The notes under the pieces were generated by a model. It was given only the letters and a program-made list of their open reading frames with translations, was not told the origin of the DNA and did no database searches. Positions 14,885 to 23,792 of a stretch of DNA of 47,884 nucleotides are shown here, piece after piece. This DNA comes from Candidatus Omnitrophota bacterium (GTDB lineage Bacteria > Omnitrophota > Gorgyraeia > B26-G9), in contig JAHIOQ010000125.1 of assembly GCA_018895275.1 (NCBI GenBank), positions 1-47,884 of the forward strand, given 5' to 3'. The position numbers and the translations under genes were made by a program. Each line of letters begins with the position of its first letter. Positions within the stretch are counted from its first letter, which is position 1.

Positions 14885-16375
14885 ATGATTTCTTTTCGCA
14901 AATTAAAACGTTTTAAGGATGATCCTGTGCTGCGCAGGATAGATATGATTTCACAGCGCCATGGCGTGAAATCGTATCTGGTCGGCGGGGCATTGCGCGA
15001 ACTGCTCTTGAAGCGAAATGCCGGTAAAAGAATCGACTGGGATTTTGCCGTAGAAAAAGACGCGCTTAAAGTCAGCCGGGATTTGGCGAAAGATTTAAGG
15101 GCGGCGTATGTTGTTTTGGATGAGGCGGCAGGAACGGCGCGCGTGCTTTATCGTACGGACAAATGCGCATATGAACTTGATTTTTCCGACTTTCGTGCGG
15201 ATACTTTGCGGGAAGACCTGCGGCGCCGTGATTTTACGGTGAATACGCTTTGCCTTGACGTACGGTCGCTTCTGAACTCGCACCGCGGGGATACACCGGT
15301 TTTTGATTATTTTGATGCGGACGGAGATATCCGGCGCAAATGCGTCCGCTTGACCCGCAAAAAAAATCTCAGTGACGATCCCTTGCGGATTTTGCGCGGA
15401 TTTACTCTATGCGCGCGCTACGGGCTTGATTTTGATAAAGAGACGCTGCTTTTGATAAAGAAACAGGCATCTCTTTTAAGAAATATTTCCGCGGAACGCG
15501 TCAGCGAGGAACTGGCGAAGATACTTACGGTGCCGTGCGCTTATGCGTATGCGGCAGCTATGGATAAGGCCGGGGTTCTGGAATTCCTGTTTCCGGAAAT
15601 AGCGCCTATGCGCGGCCTTGACCAGGGAGGCTTTCATCATCTGGATGTTTGGAGCCATTCTCTGGAAACGCTGGCGCAGCTGGAAAAATTACTGCGGCAA
15701 TTGCCGAAAAAGATTCCGCTGCGGGTTGCCGCGGAAGTGACGGTATATTTGAATGAAGAGGTTGCCTGCGGGCGCACGCGGCTTTGGGTTTTGAAATTAG
15801 CCTGCTTTTTTCATGATATCGGAAAGCCGGAAACGCGCTTTGTCGGAGAAGGCGCAAAAGTGCATTTTTATACGCATGAGAAAAAAGGCGCGGCGATTGC
15901 TGCCGGTATCGCCCGGCGCCTTAAATTATCTAAAAGGGAAATCACGGTATTAAAAAATGCCGTACGCGATCATTTACGGGCAGGATATATTGTTAACCGC
16001 CGGCCGAGCAAAAAGGCCAAGTTCAGGTTTTTCCGCGACCTGCGGGAAGATGCCGTGCTTGTTTTACTGCTGGCGCTTGCCGACCGTAGGGCGATGCGCG
16101 GAACATTGAGCCGGAAAAAGAGTTTTGTGTTTCTGGAAGAAGAGATCTTTAACCTGGTAGTTTTGTTTTTTAAGAACAAAAAAGAAGAGCCCCGGAAAGT
16201 ACGGCTGCTTGACGGCCATGAACTTATGAGTTTTCTGAATCTTTCTCCCGGTCCGGCGATCGGCGTAATTCTCCGGAAACTCGAAGAAGCCCAGGCCGTA
16301 AACAGAGTGCGTAATAAGCAAGAGGCAAAAGAGCTGGCGTTAAAAACATTACAGAACTTTGTTAAAAATGGATAA
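14885..16375 (+). CDS. cca: tRNA nucleotidyltransferase / poly(A) polymerase family enzyme with HD domain
   Basis: The class II nucleotidyltransferase head has Y-L-V-G-G-A-L-R (31-38) and the metal-binding D51-W-D53; R-R-R-D-F-T-V-N (about 113-120) and D-D-P-L-R-I-L-R-G (about 162-170) are the other family motifs. An RNA-binding middle region and a C-terminal HD domain (F-F-H-D-I-G-K-P-E around 312) follow. Enzymes of this type add CCA or A tails to tRNA 3' ends; sequence alone does not separate CCA-adding from A-adding forms. The gene starts one base after the DUF151 stop. Confidence 0.88.
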   Translation: MISFRKLKRFKDDPVLRRIDMISQRHGVKSYLVGGALRELLLKRNAGKRIDWDFAVEKDALKVSRDLAKDLRAAYVVLDEAAGTARVLYRTDKCAYELDFSDFRADTLREDLRRRDFTVNTLCLDVRSLLNSHRGDTPVFDYFDADGDIRRKCVRLTRKKNLSDDPLRILRGFTLCARYGLDFDKETLLLIKKQASLLRNISAERVSEELAKILTVPCAYAYAAAMDKAGVLEFLFPEIAPMRGLDQGGFHHLDVWSHSLETLAQLEKLLRQLPKKIPLRVAAEVTVYLNEEVACGRTRLWVLKLACFFHDIGKPETRFVGEGAKVHFYTHEKKGAAIAAGIARRLKLSKREITVLKNAVRDHLRAGYIVNRRPSKKAKFRFFRDLREDAVLVLLLALADRRAMRGTLSRKKSFVFLEEEIFNLVVLFFKNKKEEPRKVRLLDGHELMSFLNLSPGPAIGVILRKLEEAQAVNRVRNKQEAKELALKTLQNFVKNG

Positions 16376-16393
16376 ACACAGATTTTTTCGGTA

Positions 16394-17380
16394 ATGATAA
16401 AATATGATCCGGGATATATGAGTCTTTCGGACAGCGCGTTCCGGGAGAAAAAAGAAAGAGCGGATTTATTGTCGCTGCATTGTTCACTGTGCCCGCGGCG
16501 CTGCGGCGCCGGCCGGCTGCATGGACAGGCGGGGGCTTGCGGGGCAGGCAAGGAACCGGAAGTGGCGCATTTTCAGGCGCATTTCGGTGAAGAGCCTCCG
16601 TTGTCGGGCAAACACGGCGCGGGAACGATTTTTTTTCCGCACTGCAGCCTGCACTGCGCTTATTGCCAGAATCATCAAATCAGCCGTCAGTCCGGGGTTC
16701 GCTACCCGCTAAGTGCGGAGCAATTGGGCCTAATCATGGTCCGGCTGCAGGAACAGGGTGTGCATAATATCGACCTCGTGTCGCCGACGCATTTTGTGCC
16801 GGGTATTATTGCCGCGGTGCATGCGGCGCGAGATAAGGGGCTGCGGGTGCCTATTGTTTATAATACGAACGGTTATGAAACCGCGGATACGCTGGAATTG
16901 CTTTCCGGCATAGTTGATGTGTATTTGCCGGATTTTAAATATGCCGATGAACGGACAGGATTGCGGTATTCGGGAGTAGCTGATTATGCTGCCTATGCGA
17001 AGGAGGCAATCGAGGCCATGTATAAGCAAGCCGGTGATTTGCTTCTTGATGAAAACGGGTTTGCGCAAAAGGGCCTGCTCGTGCGGCACCTTGTCCTGCC
17101 GGGATATACGCAGGAGAGTATGAATATCATCGATTTTTTAAAGGAAAGATTGGGAACAGCCATAGGCTTGAGCGTCATGAGCCAGTATGCGCCGTGTTAC
17201 CGGGCGCATGAGTTTGCGGAATTAAACCGGAAGCTTTGTGTTGCGGAATATGACGAAGTTGTGGAGCATGTTCAGGAAGCGGGTTTTACGCAATGCTGGA
17301 TACAGGAGCTTGAGAGCAATGCGGTGTATTTCCCGGATTTCGGATGCTCGGCGGTTTTTGGGAACGATTTATCCCGTTAG
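16394..17380 (+). CDS. Radical SAM protein of the PflA-like COG1313 family
   Basis: The cluster motif C84-x3-C88-x2-C91 (P-H-C-S-L-H-C-A-Y-C-Q-N) binds the SAM-dependent [4Fe-4S] centre. Upstream, C30, C33, C37 and C49 form a second conserved cysteine group typical of this family, which is annotated as putative pyruvate formate-lyase-activating-like enzyme. Y-N-T-N-G-Y-E near residue 158 and Y-L-P-D-F-K-Y near 178 also fit. No glycyl radical enzyme is near, so the target is unknown. The last codons and stop lie inside the left arm of the inverted-repeat element at 17371-17464. Confidence 0.85.
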   Translation: MIKYDPGYMSLSDSAFREKKERADLLSLHCSLCPRRCGAGRLHGQAGACGAGKEPEVAHFQAHFGEEPPLSGKHGAGTIFFPHCSLHCAYCQNHQISRQSGVRYPLSAEQLGLIMVRLQEQGVHNIDLVSPTHFVPGIIAAVHAARDKGLRVPIVYNTNGYETADTLELLSGIVDVYLPDFKYADERTGLRYSGVADYAAYAKEAIEAMYKQAGDLLLDENGFAQKGLLVRHLVLPGYTQESMNIIDFLKERLGTAIGLSVMSQYAPCYRAHEFAELNRKLCVAEYDEVVEHVQEAGFTQCWIQELESNAVYFPDFGCSAVFGNDLSR

Positions 17381-17464
17381 AAAATACCCTGTGGCTTGCC
17401 ACCGGGTTATGCCAAATTTTACGAACACGGGGTCTAATACCACGCGTGAGTTTTCTAACGGGAT
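17371..17464. mobile_element. 94-bp element with perfect 14-bp terminal inverted repeats (MITE-like)
   Basis: ATCCCGTTAGAAAA (17371-17384) and TTTTCTAACGGGAT (17451-17464) are exact inverted complements. Between them lies a second imperfect stem (ACCCTGTGG / CCACCGGGT, about 17386-17407). No protein is encoded. The left arm supplies the last codons and TAG stop of the radical SAM gene, and the element ends 20 bases before the purH ribosome binding site. It may be a non-autonomous transposable element, a dispersed palindromic repeat or a structured 3' end. Confidence 0.7.
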
Positions 17465-17497
17465 TCTAAAAAATATTAATGCTAAGGAGTGGATGTT

Positions 17498-19072
17498 GTG
17501 CTTAAAATCAAACGCGTGTTAATCAGTGTTTCAGATAAGAACGGACTGGAAGAATTAGTGAAAGGCCTTAATGAATTCGGCGTGGAAATAATTTCCACGG
17601 GCGGAACGGCAAAACGTATCCGTGAACTGGGGATCCCGGTGCGCAATATCAGCGACTTTACCGGTATGCCGGAGATGCTTGACGGCCGCGTGAAGACGTT
17701 GCATCCGAAAGTACACGGCGCGCTGTTATCGCTGCGCGATAATACGCGGCATATGGAGCAGGTAAAACAGTTTGATATAGAATTGATAGACATGGTTGTT
17801 GTCAACCTGTATCCGTTCGAAAAAACCATAGCGGATCCGCAGGCGGCGATAGAAGAGGCAATTGAAAACATAGATATCGGCGGCCCGTCCATGCTTCGCT
17901 CCGCGGCAAAGAATGCGCAAAGCGTTGCGGTTCTCTGCAACCCGCAGCGGTATGATGAGGTCTTGCAGGAAATGAGAGACAATAATGGTGCGCTGACCCC
18001 GCAGACCTGCCGGCGCTTGAGTGTGGAGGTGTTTGAGCGCACCGGCGAATATGACCGTTCGATTGCCGCATATTTGAAAACAAAGTTTGCGCCAAGCGAA
18101 GAAAAAACAATTCTGCCGGACAGGCTTACTCTGGATTTTGATAAGGTGCAGTCCCTGCGTTACGGAGAAAACCCGCATCAAGCCGCGGCGTTTTACCGTG
18201 AACATGCAGGGGAAATGACCGGGGTTGTTTCGGCACGGCAGCTGCACGGCAAAGAATTATCCTTTAATAATATACTGGACCTGGACGCGGCATTGAATAT
18301 CGTGAAAGATTTCCGGGAGCCGGCGGCGAATATTATTAAACATAATAATCCCTGCGGCGCGGCAGTCGCAAAAACCCTGGACGCGGCGTATAAAGACGCG
18401 CTGGAATGTGACCCGCTTTCGGCGTTCGGAAGCATTATCGGATTAAACCGCAAGGTGGATATCGCTACCGCGCAGGCGATTTTAAATGCGGACTTTGTGG
18501 AATGCGTTATCGCCCCGGAATTTTTAGCGCAGGCGCTGGATATGCTGCGGAAGAAAAAGAATCTGCGTATTATGGAAATGGCCGGTTTGGGAGAAAACGG
18601 GGCAGCGGCACCGAAGCAGTTGGATTATAAACGCGTCAGCGGCGGGCTATTAGTAGAGGAAAAAGATACGGCGGTTATCAGTGAGGCGTCGTTGACGGTT
18701 GTTACAAAGCAGAAGCCTTCTCCGGAACAGATAAAGTCTTTGTTGTTTGCCTGGACAATCGTTAAGCATGTAAAGTCAAATGCGATTGTCCTGGCGCAGG
18801 GAACAAAGACGGTTGGTATCGGCGCCGGGCAGATGAGCCGGGTTGAGAGTGTGATTATTGCCGTGCGCAAGGCGCAGGAACGCTGCCGCGGCGCGGTATT
18901 GGCAAGCGACGCGTTTTTTCCGAAGCCGGATGCCGTTGAGGAGGCGAAGCGGGCAGGGATAAGCGCGATTATTCAGCCTGGAGGCTCGATTAAGGACCCG
19001 GAAGTTATCCATGCTGCGGATAATGCGGGGATTGCCATGGTTTTAACCGGTATCAGGCATTTTAAACATTAG
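17498..19072 (+). CDS. purH: Bifunctional purine biosynthesis protein PurH
   Basis: The N-terminal IMP cyclohydrolase (MGS-like) domain shows K-R-V-L-I-S-V-S-D-K, S-T-G-G-T-A and G-R-V-K-T-L-H-P-K-V-H-G; the C-terminal AICAR transformylase shows R-Y-G-E-N-P-H-Q, K-H-N-N-P-C-G and G-G-S-I-K-D. Length of about 524 residues is standard. The enzyme performs the last two steps of IMP synthesis, formylating AICAR with 10-formyl-tetrahydrofolate and closing the ring. GTG 17498 is the best start because AAGGAG lies eight bases upstream; GTG 17489 overlaps that site. folC follows and supplies the folate pool. Confidence 0.97.
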   Translation: MLKIKRVLISVSDKNGLEELVKGLNEFGVEIISTGGTAKRIRELGIPVRNISDFTGMPEMLDGRVKTLHPKVHGALLSLRDNTRHMEQVKQFDIELIDMVVVNLYPFEKTIADPQAAIEEAIENIDIGGPSMLRSAAKNAQSVAVLCNPQRYDEVLQEMRDNNGALTPQTCRRLSVEVFERTGEYDRSIAAYLKTKFAPSEEKTILPDRLTLDFDKVQSLRYGENPHQAAAFYREHAGEMTGVVSARQLHGKELSFNNILDLDAALNIVKDFREPAANIIKHNNPCGAAVAKTLDAAYKDALECDPLSAFGSIIGLNRKVDIATAQAILNADFVECVIAPEFLAQALDMLRKKKNLRIMEMAGLGENGAAAPKQLDYKRVSGGLLVEEKDTAVISEASLTVVTKQKPSPEQIKSLLFAWTIVKHVKSNAIVLAQGTKTVGIGAGQMSRVESVIIAVRKAQERCRGAVLASDAFFPKPDAVEEAKRAGISAIIQPGGSIKDPEVIHAADNAGIAMVLTGIRHFKH

Positions 19073-19117
19073 CAAAAAGTATTTATGAGATGAGTTCAAT
19101 GGAGGGCGGAAGGGTTC

Positions 19118-20464
19118 ATGACATACCAGGAAGCATTGCAATATTTGAATTCGCTGGAAAATTACGAGAACAATACGAACTATGCGTATGAAAACCTGCA
19201 GCTTGAACGCGTGGAAACGCTTCTGGAAAAATTAGACAATCCGCAGCATAAGTTTAAATCTATTCATATTGCCGGCACCAAAGGAAAAGGTTCGACATGC
19301 GCGTATATTTTTTCTATTTTAAAAGAAGCCGGCTATAAAGTCGGGTTATATACGTCGCCGCACCTGATTGATTTTAAGGAGAGAATCAAGATCAGCTACC
19401 AGGATGAGATGGAAGAAGCAAAAGGCCGTCTTATCGAGCAACATGAACTTGTCCAGCTGGTTGAGGAAATCAAGCCGCTGGCGGAAAAGATTCCCGGATT
19501 GACCTTTTTTGAGGTTGTGACGGTTATTGCTTTCTTGTTTTTCGCCCGCAAGAATATGGATTTTGTCGTATTGGAGACAGGCTTGGGCGGACGGCTTGAT
19601 GCGACAAATGTGGTGCGGCCTCTGGTCTGCGGCTTGACGAATATAAGCCTTGACCATACGGCATTGTTGGGCAATACGGTAGAAAAGATTGCCCGGGAAA
19701 AGGCGGGGATTATTAAGAAAAACGGGTTGGTGGTTACGGTTTCCCAGGTTCCGCAGGCCTGGAAAGAAATAAATGATGTTTGTAAGAAAAAAAACGCGCG
19801 TTTATACGAGATCGGCAAGGATTTCATTTTTGACGTAATCGGGCATAATTTAGACGGGAGTATTTTTGATTTCCGCGGTATTTTCGATTCGTATCAAAAT
19901 CTGCATATCCCGCTTATCGGGCAGTTTCAGCTTACAAACGCGGCCTTGGCTTTGGGGATTATTCATGTTTTGCGTTTGCATGATATCGTTATTTCGTCTT
20001 ATGCGGTAAAAAAGGGCCTGGAAAAAACGCATTGGCCGGGGCGTATGCATCTTATCCATAGGAATCCGTTTTTTGTTCTTGACGGCGCGCAAAATCCGGA
20101 TTCCGCGCATGCATTGCGCGCGGCGATTAACATGCTGTTTATCCCGCGAAAATCAATCCTGGTCCTGGGAGTATCCAACGATAAGGATGTGGAAGGGATT
20201 TGCCGGCATTTAGCGCGGCAGCAGAACCTTATTATCTTAACAGAATCCAATTCGCCGCGCGCCTTAAACGTGGATGCCTTGGAGAAAAGAATGCCGGAGT
20301 ATCAACGGGTTATTAAAAAGACAAAGAGGGTATATGATGCGTTAAAGATGGCGGTGGAAAATATTTCCAGCCGGGATGATCTTGTCATCGTTGCGGGAAG
20401 CCTTTATCTTGTCGGCGAGGCGTATACGGTATTAAAAGAGATGAGGATTCCCGATTTTGAATAG
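19118..20464 (+). CDS. folC: Folylpolyglutamate synthase / dihydrofolate synthase
   Basis: The Mur-ligase-type ATP site G-T-K-G-K-G-S-T-C (about 53-61) is followed by Y-T-S-P-H-L, E-T-G-L-G-G-R-L-D-A-T-N and the L-D-G-A-Q-N-P-D motif near residue 322, together diagnostic of FolC. Length of 448 residues fits. The enzyme adds glutamates to folates and may join dihydropteroate to glutamate. It sits between purH and mnmE, both folate-using, with short gaps consistent with an operon. GGAGG-like sequence (GGAGGGCGG) lies just before the ATG. Confidence 0.95.
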   Translation: MTYQEALQYLNSLENYENNTNYAYENLQLERVETLLEKLDNPQHKFKSIHIAGTKGKGSTCAYIFSILKEAGYKVGLYTSPHLIDFKERIKISYQDEMEEAKGRLIEQHELVQLVEEIKPLAEKIPGLTFFEVVTVIAFLFFARKNMDFVVLETGLGGRLDATNVVRPLVCGLTNISLDHTALLGNTVEKIAREKAGIIKKNGLVVTVSQVPQAWKEINDVCKKKNARLYEIGKDFIFDVIGHNLDGSIFDFRGIFDSYQNLHIPLIGQFQLTNAALALGIIHVLRLHDIVISSYAVKKGLEKTHWPGRMHLIHRNPFFVLDGAQNPDSAHALRAAINMLFIPRKSILVLGVSNDKDVEGICRHLARQQNLIILTESNSPRALNVDALEKRMPEYQRVIKKTKRVYDALKMAVENISSRDDLVIVAGSLYLVGEAYTVLKEMRIPDFE

Positions 20465-20475
20465 GCAAATAAGTT

Positions 20476-21888
20476 ATGTTGAAAGATATGAATGATACGA
20501 TTGCCGCGGTGGCTACGCCTTTGGGCGAGGGCGGAATCGGAATTGTGCGCGTCAGCGGTAGTAAAGCCCTGAAGATAGCGGATAAAATTTTTCTTAGCAG
20601 GAACGCGGGAAAACCTTCGAAGTTTGCTTCGTTCAGCGTTCATTACGGATTTATTGTTGATATATCACGCGCAGGGAATAATCGTAGCGAACGGAAAGTC
20701 ATTGATGAGGTATTGCTCACGGTGATGCGCGCGCCGCGGACTTATACCAAAGAGGACATTTTAGAGATAAATTGCCACAGCGGGATTGTAGCTTTGCGGA
20801 AAGTGCTTGATGTCGTTTTGCGCAACGGAGCGCGTTTGGCGCAGCCGGGTGAATTTACGCAAAGGGCTTTTCTGAACGGCCGTATAGACCTCGTGCAGGC
20901 CGAAGGTGTTTTAAATGTGATCAGTGCGAAGACGGATATTGCCTTTAATTCGGCACTGTCTCAATTACGGGGCGGGCTTTCGCAGCGGATCAATGAGATT
21001 CGCGTGAAACTTATTGAGATTATTGCGCCGCTCGAAGCGGCGATCGACTTCCCTGAAGAGCCGCAGCCGAAGGCAAATAAAATACGGCTTATCGCGCGTT
21101 TGGAAGCGGTCAGAGAAAACGTGTGCCGGCTTATTGCAAACGCGGATAAAGGGATTATGCTGCAAAATGGCATAAGTGTCGTATTGGCCGGTGCGGCGAA
21201 TGTCGGTAAATCAAGCATTATGAACGCGCTGCTTGACTATGAGCGGGTTATCGTTACGCATATTTCCGGGACAACGCGGGATGTTGTCGAGGAAGTAATA
21301 AATATTGACGGCGTACCGGTAAGGATTGCCGATACGGCAGGGATTGAGGATAGTTCCTGCGAGATTACACAGCAGAGTATCCGGCGCAGCCTTCTTTTTC
21401 TGGAACGCTCCGACCTTGTTTTGTTCGTATTGGATGCTTCGCGGAAGTTGAGCGAGGCGGATATGCGGGTTGCGGAAAGGATAAAAGACAAAAAAGTAGT
21501 TGTGGTTATAAACAAGACAGATCTGGCGCAGCGGCTTGATATCACGCGCGTGAAAAAGACACTGCCGAAATCTCCGGTTATCCGTGTTTCCGCCTTGGAG
21601 AAAAAAGGATTGCCCGGTTTGGAAAAACAGATAATCAGGATGTTTTTTCGGGGAGAGATTAGTGCCGGGTCGGAGATGTTCGTTACCACGGCCAGGCAAA
21701 AGGAGGCCTTGGAAAACTGTTATCAGGCGCTTTTAAGCGCGGTTGAAGCTGCTCGCGGAAATCACTATGATGAATGCCTTCTCTTTGAGTTGAGGCAGGC
21801 GGTACATGCGGTAAACGATGTTATCGGAGCAAATATAAACGAAAACGTGCTTGATGCGATTTTTTCCCGCTTTTGCATTGGAAAATAA
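20476..21888 (+). CDS. mnmE: tRNA modification GTPase MnmE
   Basis: The N-terminal tetrahydrofolate-binding domain begins D-T-I-A-A-V-A-T-P-L-G-E-G-G-I-G. The inserted G domain has G-A-A-N-V-G-K-S (proline of the usual G-x-P-N replaced by Ala), D-T-A-G-I and N-K-T-D, and the protein ends with the catalytic C-I-G-K. With MnmG (not in the window) it modifies the wobble uridine of tRNAs. Length 470 is normal. Start is ATG 20476 or the in-frame ATG 20488 (MNDTIA), which matches family starts better; neither has a strong ribosome binding site. Confidence 0.97.
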   Translation: MLKDMNDTIAAVATPLGEGGIGIVRVSGSKALKIADKIFLSRNAGKPSKFASFSVHYGFIVDISRAGNNRSERKVIDEVLLTVMRAPRTYTKEDILEINCHSGIVALRKVLDVVLRNGARLAQPGEFTQRAFLNGRIDLVQAEGVLNVISAKTDIAFNSALSQLRGGLSQRINEIRVKLIEIIAPLEAAIDFPEEPQPKANKIRLIARLEAVRENVCRLIANADKGIMLQNGISVVLAGAANVGKSSIMNALLDYERVIVTHISGTTRDVVEEVINIDGVPVRIADTAGIEDSSCEITQQSIRRSLLFLERSDLVLFVLDASRKLSEADMRVAERIKDKKVVVVINKTDLAQRLDITRVKKTLPKSPVIRVSALEKKGLPGLEKQIIRMFFRGEISAGSEMFVTTARQKEALENCYQALLSAVEAARGNHYDECLLFELRQAVHAVNDVIGANINENVLDAIFSRFCIGK

Positions 21889-21898
21889 AGGAAAAAGA

Positions 21899-22414
21899 AT
21901 GAGAAATATCGCGTTAGTCGGCTTTATGGGTACGGGTAAAACGACAATAGCCCGCAATCTTGCCCAAAGGCTGGATACTGAATATGTTGACCTTGATGCT
22001 CTCATCGAGCAGAAAGAGCAGATGGAGATCATAAATATTTTCAAGGAAAAAGGCGAGCCGTATTTTAGAAAAATAGAAAAAGAGGTTGTGCGTGAGATGG
22101 CGTCCCGCCAAGGATTGATAATTGCCTGCGGCGGCGGTGTTGTTTTAGATGAGGAAAATATTCGTAATTTGAAGGAGAACGGGGTGATCATTTGCCTGAG
22201 CGCGCGCCCGGAAATAATCATCGAAAGAACAAAGGCGTATAGCCATCGGCCGCTATTGAATGTTTCCGGACCGCAGGCAAGGATACAAGAGCTTTTACGG
22301 CTAAGGGCACCTTTTTACCGCCGGGCCGATTATACCGTAGATACCTCGGATTTGAGCGTGGAAGAAGTTACGGCAAAGATTTTAGACTGGATTAATAATG
22401 TTGGACAGGCATAA
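21899..22414 (+). CDS. aroK: Shikimate kinase
   Basis: The P-loop G-F-M-G-T-G-K-T-T (residues 8-16), D-L-D near 33, Y-F-R-K-I-E near 56 and G-G-G near 78 are the ATP and shikimate sites of AroK/AroL; the lid region R-P-L-L is near 115. At 171 residues it is a normal single-domain enzyme that phosphorylates shikimate on the way to chorismate. ATG 21899 is chosen because AAAGGAAA precedes it. The stop overlaps the ATG of dprA by one base. Confidence 0.95.
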   Translation: MRNIALVGFMGTGKTTIARNLAQRLDTEYVDLDALIEQKEQMEIINIFKEKGEPYFRKIEKEVVREMASRQGLIIACGGGVVLDEENIRNLKENGVIICLSARPEIIIERTKAYSHRPLLNVSGPQARIQELLRLRAPFYRRADYTVDTSDLSVEEVTAKILDWINNVGQA

Positions 22415-23526
22415 TGAATGAACAGGAGTGCTTTATAGCCTTAAATATGGCCGCCGGCCTCGGGCCGCTAAAGATCAAGCGGCTTTTGGATTGTTTTTTA
22501 AGTGCGGAAGCGGTGTTTAAAGCGCCGCGGCAAAAGGTTGCGGAAGTACTGAGAAGCGATTCTGCGGTTGTGGAGCAGGTGCAGAGTATTATTTTAAGCC
22601 GCGAATTTAATGATGAGATGCAGCGCATACGCGAACACGGCATACAAATCTTAACCATAGTTGATGAGGCGTATCCCTATGCCTTAAAACAGATTTACGA
22701 TCCGCCGCCGGTGCTTTATGTCGCCGGAAACTGCGATTTTTTTCGTAAGACAACAGTCGCACTGGTAGGGTGCCGGAGGGCAAGTTTTTCCGGAATGCAG
22801 CAGGCAGAGAGACTTGCCCGCGCTTTGTCGTCAAGGGGGGTATGCGTTGTCTCCGGCTTAGCGCGAGGGATTGATACTGCCGCGCACCGCGGCGCTTTGA
22901 CGGGGCAGGGCAGTACGATTGCTGTTTTGGGCAGCGGATTGTTGCATATCTATCCGCCGGAGAATAAGAAATTATACGCGGAGATTGTGCGCAAAGGAGC
23001 GGTGATTTCCGAATTTCCCTTTTGCATGAATCCGCTGCCGATAAATTTCCCCCGCCGCAACCGGATTATCAGCGGTTTGTCGCGGGCAATTGTGGTCGTG
23101 GAAGCCGCGCGCCGAAGCGGTTCATTGATAACCGCCGGCTTGGCGCTCAGCCAGGGACGGGAAGTTTACGCGATGCCGGGAACGGCAAATGCGGTTAATA
23201 CGCAAGGTACGAATAAACTAATAAAGGAAGGAGCGAAGCTGGTAGAAAACGCTGACGATGTGCTTGAAGAACTTCTGGTTGAAGGCGAAAAGATGTCGCG
23301 TGAGGACAGGCAGGATAACCTTTTGGGACATGGAACCGGAACGTTTGCGGATCGATTATTGGAAATATTGAATGAAGAACCGATGCATATTGATTGTCTT
23401 ATAAGGGCAAGTAATCTTGATAGCGCCTGTGTGTATAAAAATTTGCTGGAATTACAATTGAAAGGCATGGTTAAAGAGATTGAAGGAAAACGGTTTGTAA
23501 AAAAGGAGGGATGTTATGGAACTTAA
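22414..23526 (+). CDS. dprA: DNA-processing protein DprA
   Basis: The central Rossmann-like domain has V-G-C-R-R-A-S, S-G-L-A-R-G-I-D-T-A-A-H-R-G-A-L and G-S-G-L-L-H-I-Y-P-P-E-N, all DprA hallmarks; a helix-hairpin-helix region precedes it and a winged-helix DprA C-terminal domain follows (about 300-366). DprA protects incoming single strands and loads RecA during natural transformation. The stop/start overlap TAATGA with aroK suggests translational coupling. The next gene is ComFB-like, so a competence link is plausible, alongside the pilus cluster at the left of the window. Confidence 0.96.
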   Translation: MNEQECFIALNMAAGLGPLKIKRLLDCFLSAEAVFKAPRQKVAEVLRSDSAVVEQVQSIILSREFNDEMQRIREHGIQILTIVDEAYPYALKQIYDPPPVLYVAGNCDFFRKTTVALVGCRRASFSGMQQAERLARALSSRGVCVVSGLARGIDTAAHRGALTGQGSTIAVLGSGLLHIYPPENKKLYAEIVRKGAVISEFPFCMNPLPINFPRRNRIISGLSRAIVVVEAARRSGSLITAGLALSQGREVYAMPGTANAVNTQGTNKLIKEGAKLVENADDVLEELLVEGEKMSREDRQDNLLGHGTGTFADRLLEILNEEPMHIDCLIRASNLDSACVYKNLLELQLKGMVKEIEGKRFVKKEGCYGT

Positions 23527-23782
23527 GAATTATATGGAAATTGTGGTAGAGGAGGTTGTGGAAAGAGAGCTTTCATCCAGAGATGAGCCCTGGGCAAAAA
23601 GCAAGAAGGCCAAGCTGGATGTTATGGCGTTTATTTTGAACCGGCTGTCGGCGCGATATGTCGTTACGGATAAAGGATGGATTATGACGAAAATAAAAGA
23701 AACCGAAGTCCAGTTTCAGGCGGATATATTGCGTGAAATGGTTAAAGCCATAGAGGTTGTTAAGAAAAATCCACGGATCTAA
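23516..23782 (+). CDS. ComFB-like late competence family protein
   Basis: This 88-residue protein matches the ComFB family: N-Y-M-E-I-V-V-E-E-V-V at the start and K-L-D-V-M-A-F-I-L-N-R-L-S-A-R-Y-V-V-T-D-K-G in the middle, equivalent to the family's D-x-x-A-x-A-L-N-x-L-P-P-x-Y. The paired cysteines that often precede this motif (C-x-x-C) are replaced by K-A-K, so it probably does not bind zinc. It overlaps the end of dprA by 11 bases. In other bacteria ComFB-domain proteins have been tied to competence and c-di-nucleotide signalling; the function here is inferred. Confidence 0.75.
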   Translation: MELKNYMEIVVEEVVERELSSRDEPWAKSKKAKLDVMAFILNRLSARYVVTDKGWIMTKIKETEVQFQADILREMVKAIEVVKKNPRI

Positions 23783-23792
23783 AAGGAAATGT

